Shown here piece by piece: positions 1 to 26,021 of a DNA stretch of 26,021 nt. The position numbers and the translations under genes are program-made. The notes beneath the pieces were generated by a model, which had not been told where the DNA came from, searched no databases, and worked only from the letters and a program-made list of their open reading frames with translations. The stretch spans positions 288,306-314,326 of the forward strand of contig JH154536.1 of NCBI GenBank assembly GCA_000226015.1. Direction: 5' to 3'. Numbering within the stretch: position 1 is the stretch's first letter; each line of letters opens with the position of its first letter. The DNA is from Mnemiopsis leidyi. Taxonomy: Eukaryota; Ctenophora; Tentaculata; Lobata; Bolinopsidae.

Positions 1-252
1 TGGTAACCAATATTAAACTCCTGTACACTACCTGGTATCATGGGAGCCCGGTAACTATGGTAACCAATATTAACTCCTGTACACTACCTGGTATCATGGG
101 AGCCCGGTAACTATGGTAACCAATATTAACTCTGTACACTACCTGGTATCATGGGAGCCCGGTAACTATGGTAACCAATATTAACTCTGTACACTACCTG
201 GTATCATGGGAGCCCGGTAACTATGGTAACCAATATTAACTCTGTACACTAC

Positions 253-273
<21 letters not shown>
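1..273. repeat. 55-bp minisatellite spanning the LATS exon 8 donor
   Basis: Units start at 1 (57 bp), 58 (56 bp), 114 (55 bp), 169 (55 bp) and 224 (about 50 bp, partial). The array continues off the left edge. Each unit contains, on the minus strand, the last codons of exon 8 (R-A-P-M-I-P) and the donor ACCAG|GTAGTG. Only the unit at 224-273 is the real exon end; the others are intronic copies. Units differ by one or two bases, mostly near AACTC/AACTCC. Confidence 0.97.
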
Positions 274-19066
<18,793 letters not shown>

Positions 19067-19374
19067 TTTGACTACGAGGTAAAATGTTTCATGGCAGAAA
19101 CTAAGGAACGTTTGCCGATATATAAGTCAAATAGATTTCCTGAGATCCAGTATGTTGGATTATCTTGAAGGAACGAATCATAACACAATTACAAGCTAAA
19201 GAGTAAAAACACAAACTGGCACATCAAGTCATTTATATCGCAATATAATTAGGAATTTATATTATTAGCAGGTCGTTAATATGATGGGAAAATAAACATC
19301 GACTTAAAGGACTTAAGTAAAGGGGAATGTGGCTATGATGTAAGGTACTCAGTGGTGCCAGATACGCAGTGTTA
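19067..19374 (-). promoter_or_regulatory. Region between LATS start codon and Harbinger element (putative 5' UTR/promoter)
   Basis: 308 bp that should hold the LATS 5' UTR and perhaps the core promoter, now bounded by the transposon. No clear TATA box, initiator or known factor array was recognised. Function is assigned by position only. Confidence 0.4.
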
Positions 19375-19581
19375 GGCCCGTATTCACCAAATTTGCTTTA
19401 AGTACGACCTTTAGTGCCAAATTTAAAGTGGCACATTAAAGGGGGACATCTTAAAGTGGCTCCTTTGTCGCAACTCGTATTCACCAGATCAAAATAGCTC
19501 CAACTTTATCTTATAGGGTGACCTCCCACTTTACCCTAAAGTATGACGTTGTCCTTGCGAAAAATTTGATATTCACCAAAT
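19375..19581 (+). repeat. Harbinger left end: TIR and nested TATTCACCAAAT motifs
   Basis: The 12-bp motif TATTCACCAAAT (or CAGAT variant) occurs at 19381, 19478 and 19570, spaced 97 and 92 bp. TTTAAAGT/TTAAAGTGGC-like blocks lie between them. The outermost copy is part of the terminal inverted repeat. Confidence 0.9.
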
Positions 19582-20020
19582 ATACGACTCTGAGCTCCTA
19601 CTTCAAACTGATCAGAATGAGTAGAATGCGGTCAAACCGGTTTTTTGAGTGTATGTGAACCAGTTTATTTATGATAATTGATGAGGACGTCGACAACTTC
19701 AGTGCTCAGTTCCTTTTTTTATAATTTGGTCCGGGTCAGTCATCTCTTTACTCGGATTCTATCTCGAATAATCAAAACTATTGTTATCATTTAGTTATTT
19801 CATTAATTTGTTACGTTTTATGTTAAACAGTTTAAACTGCTTTACCACTCTCTGATTTGCAATTTGCGTCATCATCATCTACGAATCCAAATTTTTAATG
19901 CTTTTATGTTGTACTTTTTCCTCACAAGTTATAGGTCAATATGGCTGGATCCGGAAATTTGATTATCTGATGACTGATGTTATCATTTATTTTGTGGTTT
20001 GCTGCCTGAGCTAAGTATGC

Positions 20021-20084
20021 TTATTGCCCGGTCAACGTTTCGAGGGCCGCGGGCCCGAGAATTGTTGACCGGCTACGGTAATAA
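20021..20084. repeat. GC-rich fold-back upstream of the transposase gene
   Basis: CCGGTCAAC (20028-20036) pairs perfectly with GTTGACCGG (20064-20072). An inner GGGCC pairs with GGCCC around a GCG loop, and an outer TTATT pairs with AATAA. It lies inside the Harbinger element, about 0.4 kb before the transposase start, possibly in its promoter or 5' UTR. Confidence 0.8.
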
Positions 20085-20465
20085 ACAACTCTTTGAGCGA
20101 CTCCGAGATGTGATTGTGAGCACTACAATTTGCGCCCAAGAACAACTTTCTATCTTTTGTGGTTCTCGAGATTGAATTGTCACGTGACACGTATCTGCGT
20201 TCTCATTGGTCCATAGTCTAGTCGGGCGATAAAAATAGTTAAACCTTGTGCACAGTTTTTTATTGTATGCTTATGTAATTACTGGTTCAAAATTTGTCAC
20301 AATGTTTAGCATAAATTTAGTTGTAAGTCGATAGGTTTCACACTGAACTTCACAGGAGGTGTGTGTTCACGTTTACTGTACATGCTTACATGAGTCAAAA
20401 ACATTAATGACTTATTGAATGCTGCATACCACTTTAACATAAAAATTTCCAGAGCTTTAATTAAA

Positions 20466-21554
20466 ATGAATGATGACCTTTACGATTTATCTCCGGAATA
20501 TCAACAAAGGGTGACAGCTGGTAGAATAAGCCGAAGGCCAGCATGTTTAAGGGACCGCTTGAATCCGTTAGAAGCATTTGATGAAATAGAATTCTTCAGT
20601 AGGTTCAGAGTCAATAAACAAGGTTTCATGAGTATATTTGATATTGTGAAACATTCGTTACCTGCTCACACGAAAAAAACAAATTCGCCGTTAAGCCCAA
20701 TCCAACAACTGTCGGTTACTTTACGTTTTTTAGCCACTGGGGATTTTCAAATTTCGTGCGGAGATTTCCAAGGTATTAGCCAGTCAAGTGCATGCAGGGC
20801 GGTTCATCGCACTACAAAAGCCCTCGCTTCTCTTTCCAAAGATGTTATTGTTTTCCCGGATAACAATACAGAAACAAATCAATACTTCCTTGAATACTGT
20901 GGGATTCCTGCGATAAGTGGAATAATAGACGGATCACAAATCCCCATAAAAAGTCCAGGTGGCCCTGATGCTGAGTTATATCGCTGTCGAAAAGGATTCT
21001 TTTCATTCAATGTTCAATTTGTGTGCGATCACAAACTGAAGATAATGAATGTAGTTAGTGGGTGGCCAGGCAGCACCCACGACAGTCGAATATGGAACAA
21101 CTGCCAGCTGAAAATCGAGTTCGCAACAAAAGCAAAGCAAGGATTACTGCTCGGGGACTCCGGATATCCTCTTGAACCCTTTTTGATGATCCCCTTTCCT
21201 TACCCCCCAAATTCAAGAGGAAAGGGAAGGTTTAACAGAGCGCTATGTAAGGCTAGGTCTGCTATTGAGAGATGTATTGGGGTTCTAAAGAGAAGGTGGG
21301 CGTGTTTATCGAGGCAGCTAAAATGCTCTAACACTCGAGTTCCTACGATAGTTGTGGCATGTTCCGTTTTGCACAATTTGTGCATAGATTTCAAGCAGCC
21401 AATGATTGAGGATGGACAGACTGATGCCGAGGATATTGATGAAGAGAGTCAAGCAACGGTTGACCCCGATACAGAGTACCGACCTGGAGATGACTTTATA
21501 TTTGAAGGGGAGGAGGTCAGGTCTATGTTAGCTGAGAGATTTGAGCCGGTTTGA
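20466..21554 (+). CDS. HARBI1-like DDE transposase of a PIF/Harbinger element
   Basis: A 362-residue nuclease that cuts and joins the element's ends at TWA targets. Seen: a helix-turn-helix-like region at about residues 77-113 (PIQQLSVTLRFLATGDF, then SACRAV), catalytic Asp 155 in GIIDGSQIPI, Asp 231 in LLGDSGYPL and Glu 268 in SAIERCIGVLKRRW, the DDE triad with the usual GWPGSTHDSRIW block between the first two. An acidic tail follows. The open frame extends upstream to a TTG at 20415, but the first ATG is 20466 in a good context (AAAATGAATG). Length is normal for the family and there is no interruption, so it may be functional. It depends on the Myb-like partner encoded downstream. Confidence 0.94.
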   Translation: MNDDLYDLSPEYQQRVTAGRISRRPACLRDRLNPLEAFDEIEFFSRFRVNKQGFMSIFDIVKHSLPAHTKKTNSPLSPIQQLSVTLRFLATGDFQISCGDFQGISQSSACRAVHRTTKALASLSKDVIVFPDNNTETNQYFLEYCGIPAISGIIDGSQIPIKSPGGPDAELYRCRKGFFSFNVQFVCDHKLKIMNVVSGWPGSTHDSRIWNNCQLKIEFATKAKQGLLLGDSGYPLEPFLMIPFPYPPNSRGKGRFNRALCKARSAIERCIGVLKRRWACLSRQLKCSNTRVPTIVVACSVLHNLCIDFKQPMIEDGQTDAEDIDEESQATVDPDTEYRPGDDFIFEGEEVRSMLAERFEPV

Positions 21555-21925
21555 GTAAATGTGTAGGCAGTATTACCTTTTTTTACTTGTTCGCCATCCT
21601 GAATGTTATCTGTTGGTGTGCCTTTGTTAAATTTGAAAGAACCATTTTCAACTGACATGATAGTAATTTAAATTAATACCTGCATACTTCTAATATTTCC
21701 AGAACACCGCGATATATTCTGCAGCTGTTCAATTCCCGTTTATAAAATTTATTTTCGATTGATCACTTTAATTTATGATGTCGTTTTTTCTGAACCACTT
21801 TACTATTACTATTAGCTCAAGGAAGTAAATACAAATTTTCTTCAAAAAAGACGTGTTGTATTTGATTTAATTACACGATACACATATTCTGATTTGCAAC
21901 TCTTCATTAAGTGACAAAACAGAAC
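21555..21925 (+). other. Spacer between the two Harbinger genes
   Basis: 371 bp of AT-rich sequence holding the 3' end of the transposase transcript and the promoter region of the second gene. A short open frame on the minus strand here (21449-21658) overlaps the transposase end and is a shadow. No motif was identified. Confidence 0.6.
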
Positions 21926-22840
21926 ATGGAACAAGAACCAGTCAAGAATGAAAAGAAGGATCCTGAGACAAAGGAGAAGAAAAGCGTAAAGAAGGAGAAG
22001 ACGTTAACTGAAAAGGACGCAGGAAAGAAGAAGAATCAGAGAAGGCCGAGGTTTAAGCCGGAAGAGAGAGCGTATTTGGTAAAACTTGTGGCGGAATACA
22101 AGGACATCCTTGAATCCAAAGTAACGAGCCGAGATATAAAGGATATCACTCGTAAAGCCCTGGCTTGGACGGAAGTTTCTGCCAAGTTCAATGCTGGATG
22201 CGTGCAGGCTCCAGTTACACGGACGACGGATGAATTAAAAAAGAAATGGGAAAACTTGAAGGATGAAGCTAAGAAACAGGCAGCGGCCAGGAAAAAGGAG
22301 CTTATAACAACTGGAGGTGGGAGAGCGGAAACAATACAGAACGATGAAGTGCTGACCATTGTTGAAGACATCATAAGGGGTGCTATGCATCCAGTGAAAT
22401 CTGAGTTCGACTCAGATTTCATGATGAATGCTAATCCAGATCAAGTAATAACTCTAGAGGATGACGATAGCGATTATGTTGGTGTTGCAAGTCCAGCCCC
22501 TGAAGTCATCCCCGCCCCCTCAGCTGCACCAGAAACGCCTCAGGCTACCCCATCGAGCTCAAAGCGAAAGGCGATTGTGCCGAAGTTGGCCTCTGTGCCG
22601 AAGTTGGCCTCTGTGGAAAAGAAACCTAAATCTGATCCCAATGAATCACGGGCGGAGGAGCTCCATGTTACACGTATGGGGCTCTTGGCCATGCAACAGG
22701 GCCAGATGACTGAAAGACACGAAATGTTGATGGACATTTTTCGGGCATACAAGGACAGGATTCAAAATCAAGGTTGTTTGATGCCACCTAGTAGCTTTTT
22801 GAACGAGCTCAATGATATCAATATACAAAATATCGATTAG
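21926..22840 (+). CDS. Harbinger accessory Myb/SANT-like DNA-binding protein
   Basis: A 304-residue protein with a Lys/Glu-rich N-terminus, then a Myb/SANT-like tri-helix domain at about 39-123: FKPEERAYLVKLVAEYKDIL, then AWTEVSAKFNA, then TTDELKKKWENLKDEAKK. The W and KKWENLK positions are typical of Myb_DNA-bind_5-type proteins carried by Harbinger elements, which in studied cases bind the subterminal repeats and bring the transposase into the nucleus. Downstream are an acidic patch (EDDDSD), a Pro/Ala linker, a short tandem VPKLAS repeat (22575-22610) and a C-terminal helix. The start is the first ATG, 21926; the GTG at 21911 is not credible in an animal. The nested motifs at the element's ends are plausible binding sites. 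Confidence 0.9.
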   Translation: MEQEPVKNEKKDPETKEKKSVKKEKTLTEKDAGKKKNQRRPRFKPEERAYLVKLVAEYKDILESKVTSRDIKDITRKALAWTEVSAKFNAGCVQAPVTRTTDELKKKWENLKDEAKKQAAARKKELITTGGGRAETIQNDEVLTIVEDIIRGAMHPVKSEFDSDFMMNANPDQVITLEDDDSDYVGVASPAPEVIPAPSAAPETPQATPSSSKRKAIVPKLASVPKLASVEKKPKSDPNESRAEELHVTRMGLLAMQQGQMTERHEMLMDIFRAYKDRIQNQGCLMPPSSFLNELNDINIQNID

Positions 22841-22844
22841 AAAT

Positions 22845-23015
22845 TTGATGACATATTCTGTTAGATATTTGATAGATATATTCTGATATACTCTAATACA
22901 AATTTGACTATGTATTCTGATAGAATATATTCTGATGGAAATGTGATGACACATTCTGTTACATTATAACTTCTTAAGTAACATTATTAAGTAACATTAT
23001 TGAGTAATATTACTA
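22845..23015. repeat. Degenerate tandem TATTCTGATA and AAGTAACATTATT repeats
   Basis: Downstream of the Myb-like stop codon, a loose array of (A)TATTCTG(A/T)TA units (to about 22950) is followed by three AAGTAACATTATT-like units. It lies inside the Harbinger 3' region. Confidence 0.6.
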
Positions 23016-23268
23016 ATTACTGATTTAACAACATTATAAGTTTAAATTATGCCACTTTCTTTGTCACCATTGTGTACCTCAAAGTGGAAATTGACTGAAA
23101 GTAACAGTTAATACGAGTCAAATTTGCGTTGTAAATTGATTGAAAACAACCTTTAACCCAGGCTCACCTGAGTTTAAGTGGCAGCTCCTTAGTGTAAGGT
23201 TGACATTTTGAAAACTTTAAAAATGCCGTTTAAAGTACGAGCTAAAGGACGAGCTAAAGTCAGATTCT

Positions 23269-23446
23269 GTTTGGTGAATACCAATTTTTTCTTTTTTTAA
23301 GGTCGACCTTTATTCATAAAGTGTCACACTTAAAAACAGATTTGGTGAATATCAAATTTAAAGTTGCTACTTAATGCCGTCTTTAAGTATGAGGTCATCC
23401 TTACAGAGCCGTTTAAGTGCGAACTTTAAGTTGGTGAATACGGGCC
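23269..23446 (-). repeat. Harbinger right end: TIR and nested motifs, inverted
   Basis: The complement of the left-end motif (TTGGTGAATA) ends at 23280, 23351 and 23440, spaced 71 and 89 bp. The outermost copy forms the right terminal repeat. Like the left end, the intervals carry TTTAAGT and CGA-containing blocks. Confidence 0.9.
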
Positions 23447-23671
23447 TAAGGCCCGTAGAACATCCTCTTTTCACAGCATTACACAAAACCATTTCGGCTA
23501 AATAGAGCACAGCAGTATATTTTCAAACTAATTACAAATAACTTAAGTTATTATTTTAAGAAACTATTTCATATCGCCTTAATATTTAATTTTCTGTGCA
23601 TGGTATTAACAAAAAAATTGATTACAACAGATATTATCCAATTACACACAAAGAAAAAAACAAGCACAATT

Positions 23672-24682
23672 TTAAGACTCCTTGCACCACAGAGCAGCTA
23701 ATTTGTGAGCAGTAGCAAAGGGAGGGGGTAATAACAAGCCATCATTTTGCAGTTTTTGGAGACCAGGAATCTTAGACTTCTCAAGAGCTTCCCTTATCTC
23801 GTCCTTGTGAAACCACCTGGCCTCTGCTATTTCCTCGCTGCAGCACGGTTCCTGCATCGTATCCACAGTGGCTACACACCCAATCATCAGTTCAGGGCTG
23901 TAATTCCTTCTGAAGCCTCCCCAGAAATCTGACGAAACGTAACGAACTTGAGATATATCAACTTCAACTGAAACTTCTTCACTTACTTCCCGAACTACTG
24001 CCTGTTCTATTTTTTCACCCACATCTATAAATCCTGCGAGAGCACTGAACATGCGAGATGGAAATTGTTTGTTACGCCCCAGAAGACAAAAATCACCGCA
24101 AACCACAAGCATAATTACAACCGGATTGTAGCGAGGGAAATAAGTCACTTTGCAATTCTCACAACGGCAGGACCTTCCTGAGTTATGATACATCAATTCC
24201 GTTTGGCACTTACCGCAATATTTGTTGTCCATTTGCCATTGAAGAAGATTGAGTCCCATGGTTGCCAAACCTTGATCTTCTTCAGACAACAGAAAAAGAG
24301 CAGGCCTGGGTTCGATCAACTGTTTGCCATTCTTCGTAAACATAGTAACATCTTCCACAGAAGTTGCAAAGATTGCACAATTATTGATGACCGTTAAAAG
24401 AACAGAATGCTGAATAGTAGAGTTTTTAAGGTTTTCAAATGTTGTAGTGTGAAGAGAACAACTTTTGCTACCTGGCTCCTGCTGGACAAGATATTTTCTG
24501 TCTTGCAAAATGATACTTTTACCTGATTTCATCATATCTTTGCATAATGCTGGATCATTCTTCAAGTTTTCTAGAGTGCGAAAATCAAGATGCGAAGAAG
24601 TAAGTGTTCTGGTTATTTGTTGAAGTTTTTGCACTTGATACCTCAAAGGTAGCTGCAGTCTCCAGTGATAGAGGATTAACAT
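23672..24682 (-). CDS. NUDT13/NudC-like Nudix hydrolase, intronless
   Basis: A 336-residue protein with the NudC/NUDT12/NUDT13 architecture: N-terminal domain, zinc ribbon (Cys 156, 159, 174, 177; YCGKCQ and RCENCKVTYFPRYNPVVI) and Nudix domain. Members hydrolyse NADH and related dinucleotides; NUDT13 is mitochondrial. The Nudix box at 217-239 reads GFIDVGE, seven residues, then REVSEEVSV: all Glu and Arg metal-site residues are present, but the usual Gly before the last hydrophobic residue is Ser 238. The NADH-selectivity motif SQPWPFPxS is replaced by SSDFWGGFRRNYS (250-262). The first 30 residues are basic and lack acidic residues, compatible with a mitochondrial presequence. It ends PFATAHKLAALW, like NUDT13. 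ATTAAA, a weak polyadenylation signal, lies about 80 bases after the stop. Confidence 0.9.
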   Translation of the reverse strand: MLILYHWRLQLPLRYQVQKLQQITRTLTSSHLDFRTLENLKNDPALCKDMMKSGKSIILQDRKYLVQQEPGSKSCSLHTTTFENLKNSTIQHSVLLTVINNCAIFATSVEDVTMFTKNGKQLIEPRPALFLLSEEDQGLATMGLNLLQWQMDNKYCGKCQTELMYHNSGRSCRCENCKVTYFPRYNPVVIMLVVCGDFCLLGRNKQFPSRMFSALAGFIDVGEKIEQAVVREVSEEVSVEVDISQVRYVSSDFWGGFRRNYSPELMIGCVATVDTMQEPCCSEEIAEARWFHKDEIREALEKSKIPGLQKLQNDGLLLPPPFATAHKLAALWCKES

Positions 24683-25650
24683 GATGACAAGTAGTAGCTC
24701 AACCTCTGAGATGTCAGTATGTCATAGCAATCATTTTCAAAGCACAGCAAACCAATTAACCATTGAAGAAACTATAATATGAAATTGGAAATGTGCTAAG
24801 TAAATGAGACAACAGCATCTTTAATGATAATAGCAAGGTCTAAATGTGTACTGTATTGCAGTACGAGTTTTAAACTTTGGTGCTGTGCACAGATATTGAA
24901 TGAAATCCAGTCTGAAAGGAACACTAGTTGGTACACTAATATTGTTGACTGCTGATGTTGTGATGAAAAAGGTGACTACATCACTACAGTCACCCTGTCT
25001 GACTAACATAAGTACTAAGTAGGTAAGAATCACAGCATACAAGTCCTGGTATCAAATGCAGAAAAGAAAAAAATTGTCAAGGGTTTGTTACACCTGCCCT
25101 TGAGTTAGATGTGGAGAAGAGCTTACTCCAAAACAGGGACTGAAACATGATCCCCTGAATATCGTCTGATTCTGAGTAGCGTCACCATCCCTTGTATGCT
25201 CCCAACACAGACAGGGACCATTGATACGCCCCCGCCCCCCAGGCCCACTGTGCAAAATACTGTTAGACCGCCACTTTGTGTTGTAAGACTCTATTACAAG
25301 GAAGCTGTTTCTACGGCATCACTCGATGACAGGGACTGGGGACATTATCATAGACCCTCTCCAGGGGGTCACCCTCCCACAGGCCTTAGACCTTGAAAGG
25401 CACAAAAAGTTCTTAAAACTTTTTTTAACGTTAAACTATTTCAACACTACAAATTAAATACATTTATTGAGAATGATTATGAACGTGTCTGTTCAAAATT
25501 ATTTTGAGTAAAAAAGTTTCCTAAATGATTACATTTCTTAGTCATACAGAGAAAAGTAACATTCAAATCAGTACTCAATAGGTTCAATAGGTATGTAGGA
25601 CCCCCAGACCTTCACTATGTTGTGGCCTACTAGTGGCATTAATACATCAT
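24683..25650. other. Intergenic region upstream of the Nudix gene
   Basis: It should contain the Nudix gene's promoter on its left side. There are short open frames on both strands (24821-25042 minus, 25196-25396 plus), but neither shows a recognisable domain. The stretch 25200-25400 is more GC-rich, with a poly-C/CCGCCCC run. No RNA gene was recognised. Confidence 0.6.
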
Positions 25651-25665
25651 TTTTTCCCGTATCTA

Positions 25666-25694
25666 GCCATTTGGGCCCGAAGGGCCCAAATGGC
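25666..25694. repeat. Perfect 13-bp stem with GAA loop (copy B)
   Basis: GCCATTTGGGCCC (25666-25678) pairs with 25682-25694; the loop 25679-25681 is GAA. The stem sequence is clearly different from copy A, yet complementarity is complete. Confidence 0.95.
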
Positions 25695-25700
25695 AAGATT

Positions 25701-25740
25701 GTTTTGATACGTTTTGTGCACGTGCACAAAAAGTCAAAAC
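25701..25740. repeat. Second palindrome in copy B
   Basis: A 20-bp perfect palindrome centred on GCAC|GTGC (25712-25731) sits inside outer arms GTTTTGA (25701-25707) and TCAAAAC (25734-25740). It lies between the GAA hairpin and the AAGGGTT block, where copy A has only a few bases. Confidence 0.95.
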
Positions 25741-26021
25741 AAGGGTTGGCGATCGACAGCGTAAGTTTGGAATATTAGCTCGAAAAGTGTCCGTACATAC
25801 GTACGTACGTACGTCCGCGCTCCTTTATCAAACTTATCATGTATACAAATAGATTATAGGTTTTAACTGCCCCAAGGCTGAAGGCCGCAGAATGTACTTT
25901 AGATATACATAATCATTATGAAATTGATGTATATTTGCCTAACATCAAGAAAATGATCAAAATTCTACGACTTTAGTTTATGAGTAATTGTCGAATTTGA
26001 CAAATTGACAGATGAATGTAA

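Larger units (their letters stand above)
19375..23446 (+). mobile_element. PIF/Harbinger DNA transposon, apparently complete
   Basis: About 4.07 kb with terminal inverted repeats beginning GGCCCGTATTCACCAA (19375) and ending in the complement at 23446. It encodes a HARBI1-type DDE nuclease and a Myb/SANT-like protein, the standard two-gene set of this superfamily, both on the plus strand. The bases outside are TTA on the left (19372-19374) and TAA on the right (23447-23449); Harbinger duplicates a TWA trinucleotide, so these differ at one base. Internal copies of the terminal motif occur at both ends. Both genes are open, suggesting a young or recently active copy. Confidence 0.93.
25651..26021 (+). 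repeat. Hairpin-bearing dispersed repeat, copy B (runs off the window)
   Basis: Same family and orientation as 2028-2425. It starts with TTTTTTCCCG, then a perfect hairpin with GAA loop, then an additional second palindrome absent from copy A, then AAGGGTTGGCGATCGA, a TACG microsatellite (about 25796-25814), CTTTATCAAACTTATCATG, AACTGCC, GATCAAAATTCT and GACAGATGAATGT. The right end is not in the window. Confidence 0.75.

Noticed and set aside
24821-25396. Small open frames upstream of the Nudix gene
   Set aside because: No domain, no family pattern and no coherent splice structure were found.

Overview
The window is animal nuclear DNA: AT-rich, with spliced genes using GT-AG introns, microsatellites, an intact cut-and-paste transposon and one 10-base assembly gap (13774-13783). 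Gene content (a Hippo-pathway LATS/Warts kinase, a rhodopsin-like receptor, a NUDT13-like hydrolase, a PIF/Harbinger element) fits a metazoan. A cnidarian or another invertebrate is plausible, but the phylum cannot be settled from the sequence alone.

Layout. Positions 1-19066 are one gene on the minus strand, a LATS/Warts-type kinase. Eight coding exons could be rebuilt at codon and splice-site level: 19066-18932, 18637-18047, 11284-11178, 11071-10894, 10743-9087, 8920-8800, 3498-3370 and 350-253. All splice phases agree, giving about 1005 codons from the start Met to just past the HPFF motif of the kinase domain. The C-terminal hydrophobic-motif exon(s) lie beyond the left edge. Three small exons (350-253, 3498-3370, 11284-11178) are too short to stand out as ORFs and were found by reading the protein family pattern. 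Intron 6 (3499-8799) holds a complete intronless GPCR on the opposite strand (7578-8540). Intron 7 (351-3369) carries two members of an unnamed repeat built around a perfect hairpin with a C(GAA)G loop; a third member ends the window (about 25651-26021). Intron 2 (11285-18046) is long and holds a GA microsatellite and minor repeats.

About 300 bp upstream of the LATS start codon lies an apparently intact PIF/Harbinger transposon (19375-23446) with inverted ends, a DDE nuclease gene and a Myb/SANT-like accessory gene, both on the plus strand. To its right is a single-exon NUDT13/NudC-like Nudix gene on the minus strand (24682-23672), then intergenic DNA and the third hairpin repeat.

Most interesting signals: (1) three of the eight LATS 5' splice sites (exons 1, 6 and 8) sit at the edge of independent tandem arrays whose units each contain a copy of the donor region; in exon 6 the extra donors are in frame. 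(2) The hairpin repeat family keeps self-complementarity and the C(GAA)G loop while the stem sequence itself changes. (3) The Harbinger element has three-fold nested copies of its terminal motif at each end.
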